Source of the DNA: Thermosulfidibacter sp.
Lineage (GTDB): Bacteria; Thermosulfidibacterota; Thermosulfidibacteria; Thermosulfidibacterales; Thermosulfidibacteraceae
Direction of reading: 5' to 3'
NCBI GenBank assembly: GCA_023269715.1
Contig: JAGDVO010000011.1
Location: forward strand, 25,879 to 89,878
DNA length: 64,000 nt
Part shown: positions 20,547-29,533 of the stretch, piece after piece
How positions within the stretch are numbered: the stretch's first letter is position 1
Layout: every line of letters starts with the position of its first letter
Made by a program: the position numbers and the translations under genes
Notes under the pieces: generated by a model
What the model saw: the letters and a program-made list of their open reading frames with translations, nothing else
Databases searched by the model: none
What the model was told of the DNA's origin: nothing

Positions 20547-21501
20547 CTCTAAAACCTCCTTTCACTTCATCAGCATACACAGTTTGAGGTTCCTCCCCTC
20601 CAAAGAGCCTGCCCACATATCTCGATCCAGCCCTTCTAAAGAGGTAGCCATTACAAAAACCGTATCTAGTCGTTTCGAGAAGTTCCTTCGCTAGGTCCTC
20701 AAACTGCGAATCCCTACCACTAATCAAGTCACTACATACTTTTTTATAAATATATGCAACCTTGTTTATATACTCAATCCTTTCCCTTAAACCCTGAATA
20801 TGAAAGTATTTAAAACCTTTAAGAAGGAAAGCTCCTGTATATTCAAAGATATTCCAGTCCTTGGCAGAAAATGTTGCAAAACCAAAGCTTGCGAGTTTCC
20901 ACTTAGCTGATTCTATAACCAATGGTTCGCAGATATCCCTACATTCGCCAATTTTGACTTCCTTTATAAAACAGCTTTCAGAAATTCCAAGGGGAAGCTT
21001 CCCATGGGCGAATATTATGATATCAACAGGTGAATTTTCCTTTATAAACATGATTTCCTCTATGGAAAGCTCGGGATTCAAAAAGGACCTCACAATACCA
21101 AAATCCTTCAATACCTCAAGGGTCTTGTGAGTGTATATATTACCAAAAAAACCCATTATTAATCTACTAAAACCGAGTTCTTTTGAAAGAAACCTTAAAA
21201 CTCCCATATTATGAACTTCTATAAAATCAACTTTATCAAAAACTCTCTCCAATAGAGTTAACTGCCATGATAGATCCTTATTCCTAGGTTCAGCAAAGGT
21301 ACATAAAACCACCTCTATCCTTTCATCCTTAGATTTTACAAAATCAACGGCTTTTAAAATCCTCTCTTCACTTACCATTATGTTTTCAGGATAAAGAGAA
21401 CATGTAGGATCACCTATAAAGACTGACCCAAATAGCTCCAAATTTAGGCCTTTCAATTTTTCCAACGTTTCAACATGTGTTGAAAGTACAAATTCTTCCA
21501 C
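20533..21501 (-). CDS. U32-family iron-sulfur protein, UbiV-like
   Basis: A 322-aa protein with the UbiV arrangement of cluster Cys: Cys34 in IGDPTCSL near the N-terminus, then Cys177, Cys187 and Cys191 (PLGISESC, GECRDIC). E. coli UbiV uses Cys39, Cys180, Cys193 and Cys197. It starts at a GTG with GAAGGAGG upstream and overlaps both flanking U32 genes. UbiU and UbiV act as a heterodimer, so this and one neighbour probably pair. No UbiT-like lipid-binding protein is in the window. Confidence 0.72.
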   Translation of the reverse strand: MEEFVLSTHVETLEKLKGLNLELFGSVFIGDPTCSLYPENIMVSEERILKAVDFVKSKDERIEVVLCTFAEPRNKDLSWQLTLLERVFDKVDFIEVHNMGVLRFLSKELGFSRLIMGFFGNIYTHKTLEVLKDFGIVRSFLNPELSIEEIMFIKENSPVDIIIFAHGKLPLGISESCFIKEVKIGECRDICEPLVIESAKWKLASFGFATFSAKDWNIFEYTGAFLLKGFKYFHIQGLRERIEYINKVAYIYKKVCSDLISGRDSQFEDLAKELLETTRYGFCNGYLFRRAGSRYVGRLFGGEEPQTVYADEVKGGFRDEKD

Positions 21502-22309
21502 CCTTTCCTCCTTCTAAGAGAGCCTTCAACGTATAAACAACCTCCTTCAAATTACTAAAAGACAACCCCCTACCACCTATCTTGAAGTATTTCACACCAA
21601 TAGATGCAAGCTGAGCCACATTATAGCACATATATGACAATGGTTCAATTTTTAACCTCTCATTGTTATATAACCATTCCTGAGCACAAGGTTTGAAGCA
21701 TATACCACTCCTTTTAGAACTTCCCTCCCATATCATAAATCTTGTTAAAGTGGTTCTCATAACAAGATCGAAATAAGAACTCATCCTACATATACCCGTA
21801 TAAGTAAAATTACACCTAACACCATATATCATAACTTCTATATTCTCGTTAACATTTAGAAGCTCCTCTATTTCCTCAATACCAAGATGAGGGGAAACAA
21901 CGATCCTAGTAACACCAATATCACTCCAGAACTCAACGTCTTTAGAATTTATAATAACACCACCGAGACTTACATGAACCTCCCAACCCCTCTTAACCGA
22001 AAAGCTAACAAGAGAAACATCGTTTAAAATAAGTGCATCTGGTGAAATTCTTTCCATTATATTTAAAAGGAGTTTACATGCGGAATCATACTCAAAGGAA
22101 CCAACTATGGTGTTAAAGGATAGGTACAACTTTTTATTATTGGAATATGTAATGTCCCTGAGCACCCTAAGTTCCTCGAAAGACAACTCGTGGGATCTTG
22201 CAGATCTTGACCATCCATGAATTCCGGCATAAAAGGCATCTATTGGAAGTTCAACCAGATTCTCTATATCCCTCAGAGATCGTGCTGGCACTATTATCTC
22301 ATATCTCAT
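21470..22309 (-). CDS. U32-family iron-sulfur protein, UbiU-like (c)
   Basis: A 279-aa paralogue of the gene at 19578, sharing GWSR.ARSHELSFEEL, and with four Cys at 166, 174, 204 and 208 (the first pair spaced by seven residues, one more than in the paralogue). It is shorter at the C-terminus than the other two U32 proteins. It heads the cluster. No clear ribosome site precedes the ATG, and a TATAAA lies just upstream, so a leaderless start is possible. It is divergent from the acyl-CoA ligase gene. Confidence 0.7.
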   Translation of the reverse strand: MRYEIIVPARSLRDIENLVELPIDAFYAGIHGWSRSARSHELSFEELRVLRDITYSNNKKLYLSFNTIVGSFEYDSACKLLLNIMERISPDALILNDVSLVSFSVKRGWEVHVSLGGVIINSKDVEFWSDIGVTRIVVSPHLGIEEIEELLNVNENIEVMIYGVRCNFTYTGICRMSSYFDLVMRTTLTRFMIWEGSSKRSGICFKPCAQEWLYNNERLKIEPLSYMCYNVAQLASIGVKYFKIGGRGLSFSNLKEVVYTLKALLEGGKGGRICTFNTC

Positions 22310-22348
22310 AGTGTTTATAATAATTCAACAACTCAAAAGATACAACTA

Positions 22349-22377
22349 TTGACAAAAAAAACTATTTCACATAAAAA
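22349..22377 (+). promoter_or_regulatory. Promoter of the acyl-CoA ligase gene
   Basis: TTGACA (22349-22354) and TAAAAA (22372-22377) with a 17-nt spacer precede the gene at 22416. The region between the divergent U32 and ligase genes is 106 nt and very AT-rich. Confidence 0.55.
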
Positions 22378-22415
22378 AGATAACGGTAGTTCAAAAATAC
22401 AAAAGGAGGTTTAAA

Positions 22416-24101
22416 ATGGGTAGGATTCCAGAAAATTATCTTCCACCAAGAGAATTGTGGCCGAGCTATAATTACCCAGACGAACTAAAACCATTTTTGA
22501 AGGAACCGACAAATATCGCTGATATCCTCCTCGACCGCCACATAAGGGCTGGTTTAGAAAATTCACCAGCTATATACTTTGCAGGTAAAAAACTGACCTA
22601 TGGAGAGGTCTATGAAGGAGCTAATAGAATAGCTAATGCTCTTAAAGAACTAGGAGTTGAACCACAGGACAGAATAGCCCTAAGAATGGTTAACTGCCCC
22701 GAAGCCATAATCGCAAATTTCGCAATAATGAAAGTGGGAGCAATCCCAGTTCCTACAAGTCCACTATGGTCCAAAGATGAAATAGGGTTTGTATTTAACA
22801 ATGCTGAGGCTAAATATGCCTTTATAAGCTTCCCACTTCTTGAAGAAGCAGAGAAGGCAAAGGATGCTCTCAAGTACACGAAGGCTTTCATAGTTGTTGG
22901 CGGTAACCCTCAAGAAGTTGAAGCAAGAGGTCACATTCCCTTTAGCAAACTTCTTGAAAAAGGCTCAAGCGAAAGGGTTTGTGAGCCGATGTCACTCGAT
23001 GATATAGGTGTGATCCTCTATACTTCAGGTACGACAGGTTTTCCCAAAGGAGTAGCTCACTTCGTAAGAGAGGTAATTTCTAGTGCTTACCTTGTCAACA
23101 AATATGTATGGAGACTCGTACCTGGTGATGTGCTAGGTGGTAGTGCTCCTGTTTCATTTGCCGCAGGATACGGAACCTTTGCAATTATTCCATGGTTTGG
23201 TGGTGCAGCTATATCTCTGATAGGAAAATTTGAACCAGACATCCTTATGGAAGATATACAGAAGAATCGTGTAACTGTTCTCACAGGACTACCGACAGCT
23301 TACAGAAGGCTACTCCAGATGCCCAACTTTGATCAGTACGATATAAGCTCACTAAGGATGTGCACAAGTGGTGGAGATGCTCTAGGAGTTGAAACATACA
23401 AGGCTTGGTTAGACAAGACTGGTCTCCCGATATACGAAGGTCTTGGAGCTACAGAAATGGTCCATCTAATCACATCTAACGCGGTTAACATGAAGGCCAA
23501 ACCTGGTTCAATAGGTATAGCAATACCCGGATATGACATAAAAGTTCTAACAGACGACGGAAAAGAATGCGTTCCAGGAGAAATAGGTAAACTTACCGTT
23601 CTCGGACCTACAGGACCACTTTACTGGAAACCTTATGAGGATAATAATAGATTATTAGAAGAACAGAAGAAGGCTGTAGTTGATGGCAGAATAAGACTTG
23701 GTGATGCTGTCTACATGGACGAAGACGGTTACTACTTCTTCGTCTCAAGAGAATCAGATATGATAAAGAGCTCTGGTTACAGAATAGGTCCAGGAGAAGT
23801 GGAAGAAGCACTGAAGAAACATCCAGCAGTAAAAGATGCAGGTGTCATCGGTTCTCCAGATCCAATACGTGGCGAAATAGTAAAAGCCTTCATTGTTTTG
23901 AAAGAGGGGTATACTGGAAGTGAAAATTTGGCAAGAGAAATAGTCGAATCTTGTAAAGAGTACATAGCTATATATAAACTCCCGAGAGCTGTAGTATTCT
24001 GCCAGGAATTACCTGTGACACCAACCGGTAAGGTACTAAGAAGAACGCTCAAAGAATGGGACAAAGAGGAAAGATACCCAACGATAAGAATATCACAATA
24101 A
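22416..24101 (+). CDS. AMP-dependent acyl-CoA ligase (2-aminobenzoate/benzoate-CoA ligase-like)
   Basis: A 561-aa adenylate-forming ligase. The N-terminus (NYLPPRELWP) resembles the 2-aminobenzoate-CoA ligase group. The ATP loop YTSGTTGFPKG is near residue 205, YEGLGATEM near 345, GDAVYMDEDGYYFFVSRESDMIKSSG marks the hinge near 430-450, and the catalytic lysine is in PTGKVLRR near 540. A GGAGGT site lies 5 nt before the ATG. It is monocistronic between its promoter and a hairpin. The real substrate could be a fatty, aryl or branched acid. Confidence 0.8.
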   Translation: MGRIPENYLPPRELWPSYNYPDELKPFLKEPTNIADILLDRHIRAGLENSPAIYFAGKKLTYGEVYEGANRIANALKELGVEPQDRIALRMVNCPEAIIANFAIMKVGAIPVPTSPLWSKDEIGFVFNNAEAKYAFISFPLLEEAEKAKDALKYTKAFIVVGGNPQEVEARGHIPFSKLLEKGSSERVCEPMSLDDIGVILYTSGTTGFPKGVAHFVREVISSAYLVNKYVWRLVPGDVLGGSAPVSFAAGYGTFAIIPWFGGAAISLIGKFEPDILMEDIQKNRVTVLTGLPTAYRRLLQMPNFDQYDISSLRMCTSGGDALGVETYKAWLDKTGLPIYEGLGATEMVHLITSNAVNMKAKPGSIGIAIPGYDIKVLTDDGKECVPGEIGKLTVLGPTGPLYWKPYEDNNRLLEEQKKAVVDGRIRLGDAVYMDEDGYYFFVSRESDMIKSSGYRIGPGEVEEALKKHPAVKDAGVIGSPDPIRGEIVKAFIVLKEGYTGSENLAREIVESCKEYIAIYKLPRAVVFCQELPVTPTGKVLRRTLKEWDKEERYPTIRISQ

Positions 24102-24109
24102 TTATAAGA

Positions 24110-24145
24110 GTGGGAAGTAGCCCCTACTTTAGGGTTACTTCCCAC
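24110..24145. terminator. Hairpin ending the acyl-CoA ligase and trmB genes
   Basis: A 14-bp stem with one G-U pair (24110-24123 with 24132-24145, 8-nt loop) lies between converging genes. One arm includes the last codons and stop of trmB. No long T run follows on either side, so strength is uncertain. Confidence 0.55.
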
Positions 24146-24932
24146 CACCAACCAAAACCCTTAAAAAAGGCGGTAAAACTTCACCACAGGTATTAAGCGA
24201 AGTGAGATAGTCGTCTTCAATCTTAAAGTAGTACACGAAACTAAAGTTTTTCTCAGCATAAAGATAGGAAACTATTCTTTTCGAACTTTCACCATGAAAA
24301 GTTTCCATCCTTTTTAAAACTATGTTATTTTCACGTACGAATTCTACTTCTTCAAACCTACCCTCTAAACTTATCAATGCTGGATCATAATGGGTACCAT
24401 TAAAACCCCTATTAACAAAACGAAATAACTTGAAGCTTCTACCCAAAGAGGACCACTTCCTCGTGTACTTTGTTTTGACATCCAAAGACCAATCTAGCAA
24501 ATAGAAGCAACTCGAACTGGTAAAAGCTCTTTCAATCTCCTTAGCGTACTCATCATGATCCGTCGCTATATAGACTTCACCACTAACCCTACTTGCAAGG
24601 ATCCTAACGAACTCATCATTTATAAGTCTCCTAGAAGGAACTTTCGGCCAGGGATCGGGAAATAGAATGTAAAGCTTCTTTATAGTCCCTGGAGCATTCA
24701 TGTACTTAACGAAAAAATAACCATCAACCTTGATAAGACTGACCTTCTTCTCTTTAAGACGTGATCTTGCTTTGTCGAAAGAAAAGTTAGATATATCTAC
24801 GCCAAAAACCCTTATCGCTTCACTTTCAGCTAAAAAACTTAAGAACTCCCCATACCCAAAACCTATCTCTACCACCTTGGGCAAAAAGTCCAAGTTCCTT
24901 TCCATGTATTCCCTAGGAGTCAACAATTCCAT
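24135..24932 (-). CDS. trmB: tRNA (guanine-N7)-methyltransferase
   Basis: SAM-dependent enzyme making m7G46 in tRNA. The protein (265 aa from the ATG at 24932) has the SAM loop EIGFGYGEFL near residue 25, GVDIS after it, and the family signature LFPDPWPK near 90, with the TDHDEYA motif near 130. The C-terminus is longer than in E. coli TrmB, as in several thermophile homologues. The start overlaps the upstream small gene by 20 nt; a GGAGGT is 12 nt upstream, rather far. Confidence 0.85.
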   Translation of the reverse strand: MELLTPREYMERNLDFLPKVVEIGFGYGEFLSFLAESEAIRVFGVDISNFSFDKARSRLKEKKVSLIKVDGYFFVKYMNAPGTIKKLYILFPDPWPKVPSRRLINDEFVRILASRVSGEVYIATDHDEYAKEIERAFTSSSCFYLLDWSLDVKTKYTRKWSSLGRSFKLFRFVNRGFNGTHYDPALISLEGRFEEVEFVRENNIVLKRMETFHGESSKRIVSYLYAEKNFSFVYYFKIEDDYLTSLNTCGEVLPPFLRVLVGGGK

Positions 24933-25227
24933 ACTGCCTAAGTAACCTCCTTGGCAAACTGACCTTACTGAAAACAACAAAATCCTTTATCCTTGAAGCC
25001 ATATCAATGAGTATACCCTCAATGAGAGATCCGTCAACAAAATAACTGGAATTTATAAGACTTATAAGAATATCTCTTTTTCTATCCACCACTTTGATCA
25101 GTATATCAAAGGTATCCACCTTAAGCTCAATTATGTAACCACCCTTACCATCACTATACAGTGGACCGAGAGAAGACAAAATATCCAGTATGTCTTCACT
25201 TTTTCCAACTACTATGATATGAGACAT
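24913..25227 (-). CDS. Hypothetical protein
   Basis: A 104-aa protein beginning MSHIIVVGKSEDILDIL. The alternative start at 25260 would add a hydrophobic stretch and abut the divergent ftsY start. The sequence alternates strands and helices with no recognisable motif; it resembles a small alpha/beta domain. It overlaps trmB by 20 nt and is probably co-transcribed with it. Only 33 nt separate it from the divergent ftsY start. Confidence 0.5.
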   Translation of the reverse strand: MSHIIVVGKSEDILDILSSLGPLYSDGKGGYIIELKVDTFDILIKVVDRKRDILISLINSSYFVDGSLIEGILIDMASRIKDFVVFSKVSLPRRLLRQYGIVDS

Positions 25228-25260
25228 GACGACTTCTAAGAATAACAGGAGGATTATCAA

Positions 25261-27216
25261 TTGTCAATAGATAAAAAAACTTTAGAAAAAGAAATTGATA
25301 AACTTAAGAAAGGTTTAAAAAAGAGAGAGAAAAAGAGTATACTATGCTACAAAATATTAAAAGATAATTTCGAACATTTATACCCAGAAGTTTTTAGTGA
25401 AGTAATTGAAGCTAATATAGATGAGTATAATTTCATCAACAAAATAAAAGAACTACCATCAGATATAGCTAAACTAATACTTGCTAAAAAGATTGCTAAA
25501 AACTTAATAGAGTCCAACGAATACAAAAAAGCTTTAGATATAATGAGGCAAGTAGAAAAAATACAAGATAAAGAACTATACTTACTAATAGGAAAATGTT
25601 TCTATGAACTAAAGAACTTTAATGAAGCCAAAAAATACCTCGAAAAAATAAAAGATGATCGAGACAAAGAAACTTTAAAAATTTTAGCAGAAACATATTC
25701 AGAATTAGGTAAATCAAAAGAAGCTGGTAGTTTGTTCGTAAAAATTGGAGATATAGACAGAGCTATAAAAGAATTCCTAAAGGACAACAGTATAGATAAA
25801 ATTATGGAATACGCAGAAAAAGCAAGTGATGAGTTAAAATTAGAAGTTATAGACTATCTTATAAAGAAAGGACTAATAGGTAAAGCAAAACATATAGAAG
25901 AAAACATCAAATCCGAGAGTCTAAGAACAATAGCTAAAGCAAAAATAGAGTATAATACAGAAGGAATAGTGCAAGATGTGAATAAACTGAGAGAAATATT
26001 AAAAGAGGCTAAATATAATAAAGATCTCATTAACATGATAATATCTACATATACAAAAACTAGGAGATACAAAGAAGCAATTGAATTAGCAGAAAAATAT
26101 AAAGACATTTCATTTAGTGATAATTCGATAAAACTAAATATAGCTATTTCTTTAAAAGAAACAGGAAATGAATTACAAGCAACAAAAATTCTGGCAACCT
26201 TAATAAATTCAGAACTAAAAAGCAATGTAAAAGAACTGCTAACAGAAATAAAGAATACTACAAAATCGGATGAAGTAAAAGAACTATGCGAAATAGTATT
26301 AAAAGAAGATAGTTTCATAAAATCACTAAAAAATAAATTATTCAAAAGCAAGAACTTCATATCTGAGAAAATTTCGAGTATATTTGGTGAAAGAGCTGAA
26401 ATTGACAGTGATACAATAGATCAGATAGAAGAGATGCTTATCTCATTTGATATAAGTTACAATGTAGTAAATAAGATAATAAATGAACTCAAGAAGGACA
26501 TAAATTCAAAAAATGTAAAAACTAAAGAAGATATCAAAAAATTCATAAAAGATAAAATTTACGGAATTTTAAAACCGAGAGAGGGAAAACTAAATCTAAA
26601 AAACAAACCTTCAATAATACTAGTAGTAGGAGTGAATGGAACAGGAAAAACAACAACCATAGCAAAACTGGGATATCTCCTAAAAAAACAGAACTTAGAG
26701 GTCCTTTTTTCAGCTGGGGATACCTTTAGAGCTGCAGCAATTGAACAGCTAGAAGCATGGGGAAATAGAATAGGGATCACTACTATAAAACAAAAGCAGG
26801 GATCTGACCCAGGAGGAGTAGTATACGATAGTATAAACATAGCCATATCGAAAAACTATGACGTTGTAATAATCGATACAGCAGGACGTCTACACACAAA
26901 AGAAAATTTAATGGAAGAACTCAAAAAGATAAGAAGAGTTATAGAAAAATTAACGAACAGAGAACCCGACGAAATCCTACTTGTACTCGATGCTCTTACA
27001 GGTCATAACGCAATAAATCAGGCAAAGTACTTTAAAGAAGCAATAAACATAACTGGAATAATCTTAACAAAACTTGATAGCACGGCGAAAGGTGGTATAA
27101 TAGTTAGCATAGCGGACAAATTTGATATACCTATAAAATTTATCGGTACCGGAGAGAAGATTGAAGATCTTGAACCTTTTGATGCTCATAAGTTTGTTGA
27201 CGCTCTCTTTGACTGA
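25261..27216 (+). CDS. ftsY: FtsY (SRP receptor GTPase) fused to an N-terminal TPR-like domain
   Basis: Residues about 375-651 are the NG domain of the SRP receptor: G1 loop GVNGTGKTTT near 458, DTFRAAAIEQL near 487, DTAGR near 540, TKLD near 600 and GTGEKIEDLEPF near the end. Residues 1-360 are not the usual short acidic A domain but a Lys/Glu-rich series of helical pairs resembling tetratricopeptide repeats. The start is a TTG with AGGAGG 8 nt upstream. The normal role is docking ribosome-SRP at the membrane; the repeats may add a partner. Its 3' end overlaps the next gene by 56 nt. Confidence 0.85.
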   Translation: MSIDKKTLEKEIDKLKKGLKKREKKSILCYKILKDNFEHLYPEVFSEVIEANIDEYNFINKIKELPSDIAKLILAKKIAKNLIESNEYKKALDIMRQVEKIQDKELYLLIGKCFYELKNFNEAKKYLEKIKDDRDKETLKILAETYSELGKSKEAGSLFVKIGDIDRAIKEFLKDNSIDKIMEYAEKASDELKLEVIDYLIKKGLIGKAKHIEENIKSESLRTIAKAKIEYNTEGIVQDVNKLREILKEAKYNKDLINMIISTYTKTRRYKEAIELAEKYKDISFSDNSIKLNIAISLKETGNELQATKILATLINSELKSNVKELLTEIKNTTKSDEVKELCEIVLKEDSFIKSLKNKLFKSKNFISEKISSIFGERAEIDSDTIDQIEEMLISFDISYNVVNKIINELKKDINSKNVKTKEDIKKFIKDKIYGILKPREGKLNLKNKPSIILVVGVNGTGKTTTIAKLGYLLKKQNLEVLFSAGDTFRAAAIEQLEAWGNRIGITTIKQKQGSDPGGVVYDSINIAISKNYDVVIIDTAGRLHTKENLMEELKKIRRVIEKLTNREPDEILLVLDALTGHNAINQAKYFKEAINITGIILTKLDSTAKGGIIVSIADKFDIPIKFIGTGEKIEDLEPFDAHKFVDALFD

Positions 27217-27805
27217 AAAAATTCTGGCTAAAACTATCTGCTTCATGAGAGACGATACAATCGTATGTTACCAAAAAGAATCTCCAAACTACCAAAAGGG
27301 TTTTACAACCAGCAAAAAAGAGATTGAAAAGTTGATAAGGGAAAAGGCATTAAAAATAGGAGTAAACCCTGATCTAGCCGTGAAAATAGCCTATTACGAA
27401 TCGAGGCTTAACCAAAGTGCAATAAGCTCAAAGGGAGCTATAGGTGTAATGCAGATCATGCCTCATACAGCAAGGGAACTAGGCATAAATCCCTACGATC
27501 TCCACGAAAATATAGAGGGTGGTCTCCGTTATTTCAAAATGTTACTTGAAAGATTCGGAAATGACATAAAACTTGCCCTTGCAGCTTATAATGCTGGACC
27601 TAATAGTGTGAAAAAATTTGGTGGTACCCCACCCTATAAAGAAACTATAAACTATGTAGCAAATATAAGTGGAAGTCCTACTAGTGAACTCACTACCCGA
27701 AAGGGAGTTAAAAAGAATAACGCCCTTAAAGAAACAAAGGTAAGAAAGGTGGCAATAAAGGTAAATGTAGCTGAAGAGGGGATAATAATAACGAACAGAG
27801 AATGA
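27161..27805 (+). CDS. Lytic transglycosylase, SLT family
   Basis: A 214-aa secreted muramidase-like enzyme. A signal peptide occupies residues 1-23 (Lys2, Leu-rich core, cleavage after ILA) and lies wholly within the overlap with ftsY in another frame. The SLT domain has the catalytic Glu80 (YYESRLNQ), GAIGVMQIMP near 95 and LAAYNAGP near 140. The TTG start is preceded by GGAGA; without it the signal peptide is lost. A 50-residue basic tail follows the domain. The stop overlaps thiL by 4 nt. Confidence 0.82.
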   Translation: MKILNLLMLISLLTLSLTEKILAKTICFMRDDTIVCYQKESPNYQKGFTTSKKEIEKLIREKALKIGVNPDLAVKIAYYESRLNQSAISSKGAIGVMQIMPHTARELGINPYDLHENIEGGLRYFKMLLERFGNDIKLALAAYNAGPNSVKKFGGTPPYKETINYVANISGSPTSELTTRKGVKKNNALKETKVRKVAIKVNVAEEGIIITNRE

Positions 27806-28791
27806 AAAAGGTGAAGGACATAGGAGAAAAGGGAGTAATAGAGTTTATATCCTCTAAAAGTACGGTAGAAAATACCCTCTTAAAAGTAGGAATAGGAGAT
27901 GACTGTGCTGTATTCTCTATTTCCTGTGATTTCGATATGCTAGTTACAACTGATATGCTTGTAGAAGGGACACATTTTCTACTACCCCAGTTCGATCCCA
28001 AAGGAATAGGATCAAAAGCTATACTCTCGAATATAAGCGATATAGCTGCGAACGGTGGGATCCCCATCTTTGCAACCATATCGATTGGATTAAATCCCGA
28101 GCTACCGCTTGAAACCTTTGAAAGAATTGTAGAAGGCATCACAGAGTTTGCAAAGAAATACAAGGTATCAATAATAGGAGGAGATACAGTAAGAAGCGAA
28201 AAGATTGTGATATCCATAAGTCTAATCGGGACATCACCTAAGGATAAATTCGCACTGAGAAGTAGAGCAAAACCAGGTGAATATTTATTTGTCACAGGGG
28301 ATATTGGCGCATCAGCGATAGGTCTTGAAGCTATCATCGAAGGTTATGATAAAGATCTTTTTGCAAATTTTATAAAGAGACATTACGAACCGGATATAAA
28401 GGTTGAGTTTGCCAACCTACTTGTGAAGGAAAACCTAGTAAGTAGTATGATAGACATAAGCGATGGCCTTGTGAAAGATGCAGGCAGAATAGCCGAAAGT
28501 AGTTGTGTAGCTATCATATTTGAAAAGGACTTTATCCCTGTTCCAGAATTGAGAAAAGAGGTAAGAGCAATCTTAAAAAGGGAACCTATTGAATACTCTC
28601 TTTTTGGTGGTGAAGATTACGAACTCCTATTTACGGCAAAGAAGGGAAAAGAGAGTGAAATAATCGAACTTGCAGAAAAGCTAAATATTAAAATAAGTAA
28701 AATAGGGTTCACAGAAACGGGAAAGGGATTATATATAGAAGAGGGAAATAAAAGAGTACCCATAGAGTTTATGGGATTTGAGCACTTTTGA
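27802..28791 (+). CDS. thiL: Thiamine-monophosphate kinase
   Basis: Phosphorylates thiamine monophosphate to the active diphosphate, the cofactor of IorA among others. The 329-aa protein shows GIGDDCAVF near residue 30, TTDMLVEGTHF near 50, SDIAANGG near 80, GGDTVRS near 130 and DISDGLVKDAG near 220, which is the ThiL pattern. It overlaps the transglycosylase stop by 4 nt and is followed 7 nt later by the sirtuin gene. Confidence 0.92.
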   Translation: MKKVKDIGEKGVIEFISSKSTVENTLLKVGIGDDCAVFSISCDFDMLVTTDMLVEGTHFLLPQFDPKGIGSKAILSNISDIAANGGIPIFATISIGLNPELPLETFERIVEGITEFAKKYKVSIIGGDTVRSEKIVISISLIGTSPKDKFALRSRAKPGEYLFVTGDIGASAIGLEAIIEGYDKDLFANFIKRHYEPDIKVEFANLLVKENLVSSMIDISDGLVKDAGRIAESSCVAIIFEKDFIPVPELRKEVRAILKREPIEYSLFGGEDYELLFTAKKGKESEIIELAEKLNIKISKIGFTETGKGLYIEEGNKRVPIEFMGFEHF

Positions 28792-28798
28792 GGTGGAG

Positions 28799-29533
28799 AT
28801 GGAATTATTAGATCTTGTGAAAAAAATAGAAGAATCAAAAAACATAGTGGTCTTAACTGGAGCTGGAATTTCACATGAAAGTGGTATACCAACCTTCAGA
28901 GGCAAGGATGGTTTATGGGAAAAGTACAAGCCTGAAGAGCTTGCAACCCCCTGGGCATTTGAAAAAAATCCCAAGCTTGTATGGGAATGGTATAACTATA
29001 GGAGAGAAATTATAGCAAAGGCAAAACCTAATGAGTGCCACTATCTGATAGCAGAACTTGAAAAAGAAAAGGATCTAACCCTAATAACCCAAAACATAGA
29101 TGGATTACACGAATTAGCGGGTAGTAGAGACATTATAGAACTACACGGAAATATATGGAGAGTAAAATGCACGAAATGTAGTTATAAAGAGATAAACAGG
29201 GATGTACCATTAAAGGAGATACCACCAAAATGTCCCAAGTGCGTAGGCCTATTAAGACCAGATGTAGTATGGTTCGGAGAACCACTCCCAACTGAGGAGT
29301 TAAATGACGCCATGGAACTATCGGCAAAATGCGATCTATTCATTGTTATAGGAACTTCACTGGTAGTTCAACCAGCGGGATCCTTGCCGTTTATAGCTTT
29401 GGAAAACAGGGCATTTGTGGTTGAGGTAAATCCAGAAGAGACTATACTATCGCAAAGGGCACACTTATTTTTTAAAATGAAGGCAGTTGAATTTGCGAGG
29501 AGATTTAAAGAAGTTTGGAAGGAATTATGTTAA
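28799..29533 (+). CDS. cobB: Sirtuin NAD-dependent protein deacylase, class III-like
   Basis: A 244-aa sirtuin, starting at 28799 where GAGGT is 5 nt upstream. It shows GAGISHESGIPTFRG (residues 21-35), TQNIDGLH (97-104), catalytic His116 (LHGN) and a zinc site Cys124/127 and Cys145/148. Tyr65 and Arg68 (WYNYRR) match the Tyr-x-x-Arg pair that lets class III enzymes bind succinyl or malonyl lysine. It may therefore remove acidic acyl groups from proteins. It is in an operon with thiL and rel. Confidence 0.88.
   Translation: MELLDLVKKIEESKNIVVLTGAGISHESGIPTFRGKDGLWEKYKPEELATPWAFEKNPKLVWEWYNYRREIIAKAKPNECHYLIAELEKEKDLTLITQNIDGLHELAGSRDIIELHGNIWRVKCTKCSYKEINRDVPLKEIPPKCPKCVGLLRPDVVWFGEPLPTEELNDAMELSAKCDLFIVIGTSLVVQPAGSLPFIALENRAFVVEVNPEETILSQRAHLFFKMKAVEFARRFKEVWKELC

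Noticed and set aside
24123-24132. Separate regulatory element between the acyl-CoA ligase and trmB
   Set aside because: The sequence is just the loop of the shared 3' hairpin.
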